A stretch of DNA of 64,000 nt from positions 17,311,018-17,375,017 of the forward strand of contig NC_087067.1 in the NCBI RefSeq assembly GCF_963678635.1, given 5' to 3'. The notes beneath the pieces were generated by a model that ran no database searches, was not told where the DNA came from, and saw only the letters and a program-made list of their open reading frames with translations. The stretch comes from Symsagittifera roscoffensis (taxonomy: Eukaryota; Xenacoelomorpha; Acoela; Convolutidae). Positions 44,434-54,022 of this stretch are shown here, piece by piece (positions within the stretch are counted from its first letter, which is position 1; each line of letters opens with the position of its first letter). Position numbers and translations under genes: made by a program.

Positions 44434-45870
44434 ATGAGTCTAGACAAGTCAAGGATACCAAAACGAGGTAATAGCTCTAGGAAGTTCATACCTGAGGAGC
44501 AAAGAAAAAAGATGACCGATTCTTTTGTGGATTGGATCAAACGACCCCGGACCGACAAAGGGGAGACGGTTTCAGGCAGAATGGTTGAAACGAGAAGTCA
44601 GAAGACCTCAGAAGAGCGAAAAAAATTGTTAGAAGTGGAGGTCAATACAGACCATGCGATGAACGACAACCAGGAAGTACATGGACTGGAAGGGAGAGGC
44701 AGAAGGCTGGCGAGTGAATCTACTCCGGTAGAACAAGGCCATGATTTTGCCACTTCCACCGGGACATTGGATCGAGAGGAGATGTCGGAACTGTCCGACA
44801 TCTCAACTGAAATAGCGGCAACTAGAAGATCTCCGACAGACAACACTATGATGGCAGGCGGAACTGAGAAACAAACAACGTCATCATCGTTCTCAGAAAG
44901 AATGAAGAACACCTTCGGAAACATCTTTCCATTCACCATGGGAGGAGGCGCAGGAAACGAAGGTGAATCCCAGGAGGAAGAGGACGAAGAAGAGCAAGGG
45001 GACTTTGGATCTCAAGTCAGCCTCAATAGTTCGACCCAGGAGAATGAGGCATACGTCGGAAGAGAGACTGGAACCATGGACAAATTTGGTGTAGTGACAA
45101 CGATAAGCAAAGAGGCAAACACACCGGGCCAGTCAAAAGACTTCGCGATTATGACAAGTTCAGAGCTGCAAGCTGGGGAGAGTAGAAACAGAGGGCTAGG
45201 CAACGCATTGGCGGATCATGAGGTAGATAATGAAAAGACGTCGAGGCAGAGAGTCAAGGCCCGGATCTCGACCAGCACGAAGCTACCTGGGACCGACAGG
45301 GTTACACCACCACTAGTGACGCCACTCGTGGATAACGTGGCAGCACTAGAGGAAGCCTTAAACAACGTAGTGGACAGTTTAGGAGAACAAAATGAACAGA
45401 TGTCAATAAGAATGAGTGAACTAGAAAGAGCAGTTCACATTGAAAGAGAAAGTCTGCGGGAAGAAATAAACCGCAATAGACAAGAAGTTGGCGGGTGCGA
45501 AAAACGCTTGAAAAAAAGAACGGACGAGCATATGGTAAAGAACTTCTCGCGAATGACAAGAGCAGCGGAACAGCGAGAGTTACGCTTAAGGGACGACATG
45601 GAAAAGTTAAGAATTCAGCAAGAACAGTCTCTTGGGAATCTTGACACAAAGATAGACGCGATGATGGAGAGGCGAACTCAGGCTATCATGGATAGGTTGG
45701 ACGGGCTACTAAGCAGCAAGAGTGGACCAAAAGAAGGAGAACCGAACTCGGGAGGTCCCAGCAGCGAGCCGAGGGTGAACTTCAATGAACATCAAAAGAG
45801 GAAGACGAATGGATCCACTAGAGGCAGGGGCAGTTCATCAGGCTATGCCACAAGGGGTAATGGAACATGA
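44434..45870 (+). CDS. gag: gag, N-terminal part (coiled-coil protein)
   Basis: First part of the Gag polyprotein. The ATG at 44434 is the first good start of a long frame (MSLDKSRIPKRG). The N-terminal 80 residues are basic, then comes a long acidic, serine-rich region (EEEDEEEQGD near residue 190), and residues of about 305-430 form a heptad-rich, highly charged segment typical of a coiled coil (ERAVHIERESLREEINR and following). The C-terminus is G/S/R-rich (GRGSSSGYATRGNGT). The TGA at 45868-45870 is not the true end: the same frame stays open beyond it to the capsid region, so TGA probably replaced a sense codon. Gag would assemble the particle. Confidence 0.7.
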   Translation: MSLDKSRIPKRGNSSRKFIPEEQRKKMTDSFVDWIKRPRTDKGETVSGRMVETRSQKTSEERKKLLEVEVNTDHAMNDNQEVHGLEGRGRRLASESTPVEQGHDFATSTGTLDREEMSELSDISTEIAATRRSPTDNTMMAGGTEKQTTSSSFSERMKNTFGNIFPFTMGGGAGNEGESQEEEDEEEQGDFGSQVSLNSSTQENEAYVGRETGTMDKFGVVTTISKEANTPGQSKDFAIMTSSELQAGESRNRGLGNALADHEVDNEKTSRQRVKARISTSTKLPGTDRVTPPLVTPLVDNVAALEEALNNVVDSLGEQNEQMSIRMSELERAVHIERESLREEINRNRQEVGGCEKRLKKRTDEHMVKNFSRMTRAAEQRELRLRDDMEKLRIQQEQSLGNLDTKIDAMMERRTQAIMDRLDGLLSSKSGPKEGEPNSGGPSSEPRVNFNEHQKRKTNGSTRGRGSSSGYATRGNGT

Positions 45871-47313
45871 GGCCCGAACAGTAGAACAAGTTCAACAGGG
45901 AACAGACAGACCTCTAACGAACGACCAACGCAAGGCACACATGCGACTGGGAGAAGTGATTCCGGTAACAGGGGGCATGGAAGCCCGCGGAGGAGTCATG
46001 TGGGCCAAGCGGGAAACACTCACGGCGGTTCGGATTGCAGGGATGCACCGCATACAGAGCCTTTGACGAGGTGTGAGGACACTCAGGCGGGACACTCAAG
46101 GGATGCTACGGCAATGGCCACAGCATTTGAACCCCTAAACAGGTCTTTGGAGACATTCCTTACAAGGTTATCCAGAACCAATGAAGGCAGTGAGAAGTCC
46201 AGAAGCGTCTTTAAGAAACCAAGATGCTATAAAGATGAATCTGATGGCTGTATTGATACCTGGATATAGGTAATGAAGTTGCATTTCGAGGAAGAGGACT
46301 TGTCGGAGAGACAGGAATGCAGTGCGCTCACCAGCAACTTGGAAGGGACAGCCCTGAACTGTGTCATGGCCAAGAAGCAATATCAACGTGACACTGCTGA
46401 GAAAATTATCGAAATCTTGTTAAACCGTTTCGGATCAGGGGTGCAGGGGCACCAGGCGATGATGCGCTTCGAGAAACGGAGGCAACGAGAAGATGAAACG
46501 ATAGACAAGTTTCTCGATGATTTGGAAATGCTGAGAAGACGCAGCCAACCGGATGAGTCAAACCGAAGGATGAACCTGACCGTAGCCTCAAAATTCATCA
46601 ATGGCGTGAAGAATGATGAACTTCGTACGATGCTAGCAACGCATTACACACCACTATCAACCAACGCGCCAACACCGGAGGAGTTGATGCTCAAGTCAAA
46701 AGAGTATCTTTTGTTGAAACTTCCTTCGAGATCTGGATACTACAAGAACAATTATGGCAATTTTAACAACGGACCAGCAAACCAAGGGAACAATTGGTAC
46801 AAACCGAGGGATGATATGGACAAGAGACGCTTTTGTGCCAATTGCAGTTCAACGGACCATCATGTGTCAGCATGCCCAGCTTACAAACAAGGCATGAAAG
46901 CTATAGGCTTTAGCCTCGAGGACAAAGATGCGTCAGAATTGGACCATGAGGATTTCATGAGAGGAGTAATTGCGAAATTCGGCCCAAGGTGTTTCTTTTG
47001 CAACTTGGAAGGTCATTTTAAATCAGATTGTCCGCAATTCTGGGATGCAGTGGCAGACATCAAGCATCCGAGACATGAAGAAGCTTTGTCAGGAGTGAAA
47101 GCCAGCAAGGCTCGACTTTTGAGTGAAGCAGAGGCACGCAGAAAGGATAAACCTCAAGAGCTGGCGGCAAAAAAAATGCAAGCGGTAACAGAGGAGACAG
47201 TTGAGCCGGAATCAGCAACTGCGGCTGATGACTTCAAGATCGATTATAAGGCAGCCGCGAGGGATGCTCTAAATAGAGTGCAGCAGGAACTGGTGACGAA
47301 AGAGATCGAGTAA
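45871..47313 (+). pseudogene. gag: gag, capsid and nucleocapsid part
   Basis: Same frame as the preceding part. After a G/S/R-rich stretch, the capsid-like region runs through KKPRCYKDESDGCIDTWI, an in-frame TAG (46267-46269), then VMKLHFEEEDLSERQ and a helical region with LLNRFGSGVQGHQAM and IDKFLDDLEMLRRRS. Two zinc knuckles follow, both CX2CX4HX4C: CANCSSTDHHVSAC (46834-46875) and CFFCNLEGHFKSDC (46990-47031). A charged, alanine-rich helix precedes a TAA at 47311-47313, after which the frame continues into the protease. The knuckles bind the genomic RNA in this family. Two stops make this copy defective. Confidence 0.82.
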
Positions 47314-47316
47314 AAA

Positions 47317-48276
47317 GTGAAACTTGAACTGGAAAATGAGAAACTTCAGGAGCAACTGAATACCTTCGAAGCAACGGAGTTCGAAGAAACGAAAGCACCA
47401 AGCAGTTTGAGCATGAAACTTAATGTGATCTCCGGTCAGAGGTTCGGCATGGCGCCGCAAGGAAGCAAGATACAGTCGATAATCTCAGTGGCTGGACACC
47501 AGGTAATAAGAAATCTGAGTGAACCATCCGAGTTCACTTTGATGCATTTAGACACATATGCAGATTATCTGAGGCAGGTGGAGCCACGCACCGAGTCGAG
47601 AGCTGTGCGAGCACTACTAACGACGGGTGGCCCTCGCATGAAGAAACTTCATGGACGCTACCTAGAGGTCTATGGGCCGTATCAAGTAATGCTGAACGTG
47701 GATGGAATCAGTATCTACACCAGGACTTACTTAACAACAGATGATGACCAAATGGGGCAGATCTATTTGGGTGAGGAGGAACTCAAAGTCCGCAGGATAG
47801 GCCATGACGCCATGATGCAACAAGACGCAGTACACATTGGGTATGAAGCAGATGTGACCGCACATCTGCTCGACACCAACGGAACAAAAATCGGAGTCAC
47901 AGGGCTTCTAGACACAGGAGCGGTAGTGAGTGTGATGCCGATAAAAACTTGGGAAAGAATGGGCTTCACGCGGGAAGATCTAATTCCAACGACACTCCGA
48001 CTGGCCGCCGCCAATCGAGGAGCTATCTACGTAGCCGGAAGAACACCAATAACGGTCCCTCACATGGGAGGACGGGATCTTTGGATGAGCTTCCTGGTGG
48101 TAGAGAATTTGGACGACGCCGACCAATTCATCTTGGGCAGAGATTTTGTCAGGAATTTTGACGTGATGATTGACTTGAACAACGATCTGATACGGATTAG
48201 AAACCCGGACCGAAAGTATGTTAAGATACCAATTAATAGGATAATAGCAGACGAAAACAAGGTACCAGTTTTTTAG
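47317..48276 (+). CDS. Aspartic protease of the giant element
   Basis: In frame with gag, separated only by the TAA at 47311. It starts with a coiled region (KLELENEKLQEQLNTFEA), then a region of unknown role, then a retropepsin domain: GLLDTGAVVSVMP (47902-47940) with the catalytic Asp, a flap-side segment AANRGAIYVAGRTPI, and FILGRDFVRNFDVMIDL (ILGRDF, from about 48130), the C-terminal hallmark. It would cleave Gag and Pol. It ends in GTTTTTTAG; pol continues in the -1 frame from that T run. No ATG is expected because it should be made as part of Gag-Pro. Confidence 0.85.
   Translation: MKLELENEKLQEQLNTFEATEFEETKAPSSLSMKLNVISGQRFGMAPQGSKIQSIISVAGHQVIRNLSEPSEFTLMHLDTYADYLRQVEPRTESRAVRALLTTGGPRMKKLHGRYLEVYGPYQVMLNVDGISIYTRTYLTTDDDQMGQIYLGEEELKVRRIGHDAMMQQDAVHIGYEADVTAHLLDTNGTKIGVTGLLDTGAVVSVMPIKTWERMGFTREDLIPTTLRLAAANRGAIYVAGRTPITVPHMGGRDLWMSFLVVENLDDADQFILGRDFVRNFDVMIDLNNDLIRIRNPDRKYVKIPINRIIADENKVPVF
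48269..48276 (+). promoter_or_regulatory. T-run at the protease/pol frame change
   Basis: Six T then AG: the zero frame reads GTT TTT TAG, and moving back one base gives TTT TTA and then the open pol frame (LDRKVKLQPGQAV). This could be a programmed -1 shift at the stop codon or a lost T in a homopolymer; the copy has other homopolymer indels. Confidence 0.35.
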
Positions 48277-48308
48277 ATAGAAAAGTAAAATTACAACCAG
48301 GACAAGCC

Positions 48309-49256
48309 GTGGTAGCAATTTTTAGAATGAGAAATTTGAATTCGTTAAGTGATAGTAAACAGGTTTGCTTAGTACCGAATCCAAATAGTCAGAATTCGGT
48401 GATTTTAGGCCGGAGCTTCTCGGTAACGCGAAACGGACTGTGTGTCAGTGTGTTGTTGAACACACTGGACACCACGGTTTCAATCCAGCGTGGAAAGAAG
48501 CTTGGCTACGCTTTGCCGATGAGGACCGACTATGAGGAGACACAAAATTTGAAGAAATATAGTGTGAAAGACTGTCCTTATCATGCCAATAAAGATAAAA
48601 TTTTAAAGAGGATTAATGAATTAAAATCTATTCATAAATTGTTTTCAATGAAATCCGAAACGGACGACGGCTTATCAAGCTGCTCGAATTTTCCGGAACG
48701 CCCCTCGTCATATGAACTAGAATCTGACAAACCGGTTTTGCCAGAGATAGAACATTTAAAAGGGAAAATAGGTGAAGGAGATTTCGAAAAATTGGGGGAC
48801 CTCCTGAATCGGAACGCAGATGTATTTTCAAAACATAAGGCGGATATCGGTTGCTGTAATTTTGTTGAACACGAAATCGAACTAGAGGAGGGCGCCGTTC
48901 CCCATAGGGAAGGCGCAAGGCGAATGACGCCACACAAATCGGAAGCGTGCCGGGCGGAAATAGAAATGTTGCTTGAATACGACATGATAGAACCCTCTAA
49001 ATCGCCATGGGCTTGCGGGGTAGTAATGGCGAAAAAGAAAGGGGGGCAGCTTAGATTTTGTTGTGACTTTCGTTACTTGAAAGCGGTAACGATAAAAGAT
49101 GCGTACCCGATACCGCGAATAGACGAGAGCCTATCTAAGCTTGGTGATGCCAAGTTCTTCACCACATTGGACTTAGGTTCTGCCTTCTGGCAGGTCCCTC
49201 TGCGGAAGAAGGACAGAGAGAAAACCGGATTTGCGTGCGAATTGGGATTGTACTAG
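48309..49256 (+). pseudogene. pol: Reverse transcriptase, first half
   Basis: Copies element RNA into DNA in the Ty3 family. The frame contains VILGRSFSVTRNGLCVSV, then a linker, then RT palm and fingers: GVVMAKKKGGQLRFCCDFRYL (the K-x-G-x-R-FC-DFR motif), DAYPIPRIDESL, and TTLDLGSAFWQVPL with the first catalytic Asp. It ends at TAG 49254-49256 in the conserved Y-x-W-R-x-MPFGL segment, where a sense codon is normal. The next 35 codons are open in the same frame and continue the domain (KRMPFGLCNATATFQRLM), so this is a nonsense mutation inside RT. Confidence 0.88.
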
Positions 49257-51017
49257 TGGAAGAGGATGCCCTTCGGCTTGTGCAATGCAACGGCCACTTT
49301 TCAAAGACTGATGGCTCAGGCTTTGACGAGAGTGACCAAGAAGTACGGGAATCTCGTGATGTGATACGTGGATGACGTAGTCATAGCGACACCGACCCTG
49401 GAAGACCACATTGATAGGCTCGATGAGGTCTTTGGATGCATGAAAAGAGCAGGATTGAATTGCAAACCATCGAAATGTGAAATCCTTAGGGTTTCGATTA
49501 AGTACCTGGGAAGAATGGTGGATAGGCATGGTGTGAGGCCGGACCCGAAAGCAGTGGAAGCAGTGTTGACATGGAAAGCCCCCAGAACGGACACACAGCT
49601 CCTGAGCTTCCTAGGGTTTGCCAATTACTACCGAGAATTCATAAAAAGATATGCGGAAAAGGTGTATCCGATGCAGAAGCTGATGCGCAACAAGGGGAAA
49701 AAGTTCGAATGGAACGATGAGGCTCAGGTTGTTTTCGAGAACATAAAGCGGGAACTGTGCAAAGCGCCAGTGCTGGGCATGCCTACAGAAAAGGGCATGT
49801 ATGTTCTCGACACAGACGCATCGGTGGTGGCCATCTCAGGAATCTTGCATCAAGAGCAAGAATGGAACGGAAGAACAGTTCTTCGTCCCATTGCATACGG
49901 CAGCAAGGTCTTGAGTGACACAGAGATGAAATATGGCGCACCAAAAGCTGAAATGTTTGCAGTAGTCACCTTCGTGGAGAAGTACCGCGCATACTTGGGG
50001 AGCGCTCCCTTCAAGTTACGCGTGGACAACAGAGCGTTATCCTGGTTGAAGACCTACTCGATGGATCAGAGTTATATTGGTAGATGGATAGTAAGATTGG
50101 ATGGCTACCATATGATAATCGAACATAGGATGTGTGATAAACACCAGAATGCTGACAGCCTCAGCAAGAAAACTGAGTTTTATGAAAGATTGGAGCAGAA
50201 GCAGGCCAATCAGGCGGAAATAAAGGAGGGATTCTCGTTTCTGGACAAAGAAACTTATGAAGTGCTTCCCTTAACGAGATGGTTGGATAAGTCTGGACAT
50301 CCAATTCCAGGGCACCCTGAGTTACCTGTAGAGAAAGCAGCCGAGATAAAGATCCTATCCAAAAAGGACCCGGTCCCCTTGGATCTGTTGCTGCGCTCGA
50401 ACCTGGTCCAGCAAGAACTCTCTCGCATGAACATAAACAGCCTCTCATTATTGGATAAAACGGTGCGAGTCACACCGCAAGTGATGCGGATGCTGGGTGG
50501 ATTGTTAGAAAGAGAAGTGACCAGAGATGACCCCGAGTTGACAGCAGCAGTGGCATCGCTAACAGTCAGTGAGAAGGTGAAGATCATGCCGTCCAGACGA
50601 CAGCACGAAGAGAACGAGAGGGATTGTAGGACAATAGTTCAGCAACTAGTATCATCAATACCCCAAGAGATTTTAACCAGTACTTCTTACGGACAGAAAA
50701 AACAGGGGAGCAGCAAGCGAAAGAAAACCGTCACCTTTGTGGACCGGGATAAGGAGGGTGAAAAGGTAGAACAAAATCTGCTGCAAGACTATTTGTCCGG
50801 GGAGACGGATGATGAGAAGAACCAGCGATCACAAGATAAACACCCGGGACAAGAAAAATTGTCCGGGGAGTCTGAGATAGACGAGAAAATTCCTGATGAG
50901 AAACAGGACCTAGAGAACAAGGTTTTGTCCGGGGAGTTCAGATGGATGCGAAGAAGGCACAGACATGATCTGGAGGAGCGTGCAGTCTGTCTCCAGCACA
51001 ACCTCTTCGACGGATGA
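49257..51017 (+). pseudogene. pol: Reverse transcriptase second half, RNase H and linker
   Basis: Continues RT in the same frame: MPFGLCNATATFQRLM, then a TGA at 49362-49364 directly before the catalytic box YVDD (49365-49376), then the thumb with the FLGFANYYREFI motif. RNase H follows: YVLDTDASVVAISGIL (first Asp), KAEMFAVV (Glu), VDNRALSWL (Asp) and HQNADSLSK (Asp, near 50150). A long hydrophilic linker (50170-51000) carries three LSGE repeats and has no domain I know. The frame is lost near 50988, where GTCT is duplicated (GTCTGTCT); removing four bases would join it to the integrase frame. The linker of several hundred residues is unusual for Ty3 pol. Confidence 0.88.
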
Positions 51018-52602
51018 CGATTCCCGAAACTCAGGAATGGACACCTATTCAGACGGGAATTCGACTTCGGGATCCGAACTGTCAGAACTGGCGATACACA
51101 CGCTACTAGTGGAAACTCGGGCGAGAGACCTGGACAGAGAGGTGTACCAGGATCCTGACAGCGATCGCTACCTTATACCAAGCGAAAGAGTCTTTGACAA
51201 CGCAGCGGATGACTTGGAGACGATAGCGGTATCGAAACGTCCGATAAGCCTGTTGCCGCAGAAAGAGGTAGTCAGGACTGATCTTCTGCCGTTCAAACAA
51301 GAAAAACAGCCGTTGGCGAAGATTTGGTGCGTTAAGATGGAAGAAGACACACACCAGCCCAACGAGCTGAATAGTCAGATGAGGGTCATGAAGACGTACT
51401 TAAAGGCGAGATACAGACTCTCGGACCTTCTAAGGGCGCAGCGAAATGATCGCATGACAAGCAACCTGAAAAGGTGGATCGAGAATGGTTCGCCGGATAA
51501 AGGGGACCTCGAGGAAGATAGTTATCGCATCCTGAGACAATACTTCATGCAGAAGGAAGGGAGGTTATATTTGAACAAAGACGGGATTGTGGCTTGTAAG
51601 AGAAGAGAAGAAGACAGAGTCCTATACAAGTATAACGCGATAGTGTTACCGCAACTCTATCAGACAGAACTATTATTCAGGTCACATGATCAGATGGGCC
51701 ATCAGGGGATCGACAAAGTATATCAGAGGATCCTGAAGCGCTTTGAGTGGCCTGGGATGAAAAAGGCATGCGAGAAATGGGTAACAGCATGTCTGTCATG
51801 CCAACAGGACAAGGATCCAAAGAAGTTGCGATTTCCTTTACAATCGATCGAGTCGTCTGAATTCAACGAGGTGGTGCAAATAGATCACCAAAAGATATGC
51901 ATGACAGACAATGGTTATAATCAGGTGCTGGTCATGATAGATCATTTTACGAAGTATGCAGAGGCCGTGCCCTGCATAACTGCCTCGGCGGAAGAGACAT
52001 GCGACCACCTGATCAATACGTGGATAGCAAGACATGGTTGTCCGATGACGTTTCAATCGGATAATGGAACAGCTTTCGTAGGAGAGCTTACGAAAGGGCT
52101 AATGAGACGCTCACAGGTCGCTCAGGCTCACTCCACGACATACCACCCTCAGACGAATGGCTTAGTGGAAAGACAGAATAGGACGTTAGTGTCGATGCTG
52201 AGAGTATATTGTTCTAGGTACATGACCGATTGGGACAGATACCTTCCACAGGTGATGGGAGCATATAACAGCACGCAACACTCCACCACCGGAGTCAGTC
52301 CACACATGATGCTAACTGGACACGAAAAGTCTTTACCATTAACCTTCTTCTACCCAGAGTATGAGGGAAAGAAAACGTCCCCACAGGTCTACGTGAGGGA
52401 TGTGATCAGACGCCAACAGGAGTTGAACGATTTGTGTAGACGAAATACTCAGCAGGCACAGGCAAGGCAGAGGAAAAGATTCGACAAGAAAGCAGCTGGT
52501 GCAAAGGCTTACTCGGTGGGAGACTACGTATGGGTATTTCAGAACGTTATACCACCGAAAGGGACAAAGAAGCTCCTAAAAAATGGAGGGGACCCTTCAT
52601 GA
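50965..52602 (+). pseudogene. pol: Integrase of the giant element
   Basis: Inserts the DNA copy into the host genome in this family. The real sequence begins near 50995 (SSTTSSTDDDS), after the 4-base duplication. The HHCC zinc domain is LFRSHDQMGHQGIDKV ... ACLSCQQDK (51675-51810). The catalytic DDE core has D in VVQIDHQK (about 51880), D in FQSDNGTAF (about 52054) and E in TNGLVERQN (about 52169), with about 35 residues between the second D and E. The frame ends in KLLKNGGDPS because a six-A run near 52577 has lost one A; the next frame continues as KKWRGPFMI. Confidence 0.9.
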
Positions 52603-53453
52603 TTACAGAGGTGCACCAGGAGGGACGCTTTTATAGACTGAGTACTGGCCGAGCCGCCCACTACGAGAACATCAAGCCACACAATCCATCGACAGCAGAC
52701 TGGTGTATACCTGCAGACATGGAAGAAGGGGATTATCTAATGATGGATCCTGCTTGTGAGGTCAATGAAAAGGGCACCAGGGAGAAGAACGATGGAAACG
52801 AAGTCGTAGAGGAAGGTACGGATACACCGCTGGACCTGGATCCAAACGAGGAGATCGAAGCGGACGATGAAACCTTACCCTACGCAGAGGAAGATTGGCA
52901 GGATCCCGAACAGATAGAGGTTCCCAAGAACTTGGAACCGGACCTTCCGTTCACGATACAGACTCGTCAGAAGGACGGGACGAGACCAAGAAAGAAATAC
53001 AATCCTTACGGTGACGACTTCGTAGTGGATAGGATAGATCTGAAGAAGATAGTGGAGGAAGTAGTGGGCCTAGAGGAAATAACTGTGCCACAAGACATTG
53101 ACATAGTCGATGATCACGACGATGAGTGGGTTGACGACTGGTCGAAACCCGAGGTAGAATTCGACGACGAGCAACAGCAGTCAGGTGAACAAGACTTGAC
53201 GAACCTGCGTGTCTTAGAATGGCTGAATGAAACGACCTCGGATCCTGAGGAGACCAGCGTCACGATTCATGACGTAGATCGTGAAAGCATGAAATACATC
53301 AAGACCGAACGAGATGATCCTTCCTGGGCTGCCCAGGAAGGACGACTACTCATTCCAGCTTCTAACCTCGACTTGATACCCGGTATGCAATCGACGGGGA
53401 CGTCGATGGATATTTTTGTCCGGGGAGTGGGGGGTAGGACTTACCCACACTGA
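52530..53453 (+). pseudogene. pol: Integrase C-terminus (GPF module) and acidic pol tail
   Basis: Genuine from about 52580 on, where it takes over from the integrase frame. KKWRGPFMITEVHQEGRFYRL is the GPY/F module found at the end of Ty3 and retroviral integrases. It is followed by about 250 residues rich in D and E (DDETLPYAEEDWQDPEQ; DDHDDEWVDDW) with no domain I recognise. The last residues after 53427 (GGRTYPH) follow a run of six G and are probably out of frame. Confidence 0.82.
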
Positions 53454-53690
53454 AAACTTGATAATAAAAAAATTAAGAATAGCAATAGAAACAGGAGACT
53501 TAGAAGCAGAAACAGGCGAAGAACCTAAGAAACGCGCTTGTACACGTTATTGTACGCGCTTGTACACGTGATATTCTCTGATACGAACATACAAGTATAT
53601 CTACATAAGAAATATTATTTAAGTATAGGCTGAGTGATGTGCGAAAGAGTGTTAGGCCAAAGACCAAGTTGCATGTAATATGTGATATGT

Positions 53691-53714
53691 GTGTTATGTT
53701 ATGTTATGTTATGT
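53691..53714 (+). repeat. (TGTTA)n microsatellite
   Basis: Four and a half units of TGTTA. Confidence 0.8.
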
Positions 53715-53946
53715 GTTAGGTTATTAAGATCATGGGTAAGTAAGCGTTAGTGACCATGAACAACTAAATGACGATCATGAGAATAGATCCAAAGTTTGGA
53801 CTGTCCAATCTTAGGTCGAATTCCAAAATTTTAGAAACCAATTGATTTTAATAAATTTTAGGATAAATATCTTTTATCTGAACTGTTTTAAGCAGATTTT
53901 AACGATATATGTTAAGGTGAAACTGACAGGTGTGACAGTCGTGATT

Positions 53947-53956
53947 CCTTTTCTAG
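53947..53956 (+). promoter_or_regulatory. Candidate splice acceptor before the second coding region
   Basis: CCTTTTCTAG|ATCC fits a 3' splice site. A subgenomic RNA joined from the leader donor (43206) to here would place the ATG at 54023 close to the RNA 5' end. Candidate only. Confidence 0.25.
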
Positions 53957-54022
53957 ATCCTGATTGATCATTTAAATTACTCACTTGAGTCAAAGAATCG
54001 AATCAAACTTGAAAAGAATAGA

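Larger units (their letters stand above)
53454..54022 (+). other. Spacer between pol and the second coding region
   Basis: About 570 AT-rich bases without a gene. It holds two copies of ACGCGCTTGTACACGT (53532-53547, 53554-53569), a TGTTA microsatellite (53691-53714), and a pyrimidine-rich CCTTTTCTAG (to 53956), which resembles a splice acceptor 67 bases before the ATG of the next frame. Confidence 0.6.

Noticed and set aside
45785-46066. 93-codon plus-strand frame at the gag middle
   Set aside because: The gag frame itself stays open beyond the TGA at 45868 and joins the capsid region, so this overlapping frame is not needed.
45868-49364. Reassignment of stop codons (an alternative genetic code) to explain the in-frame stops
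   Set aside because: All three stop codons are involved and indels are present as well, which fits decay better than a variant code.
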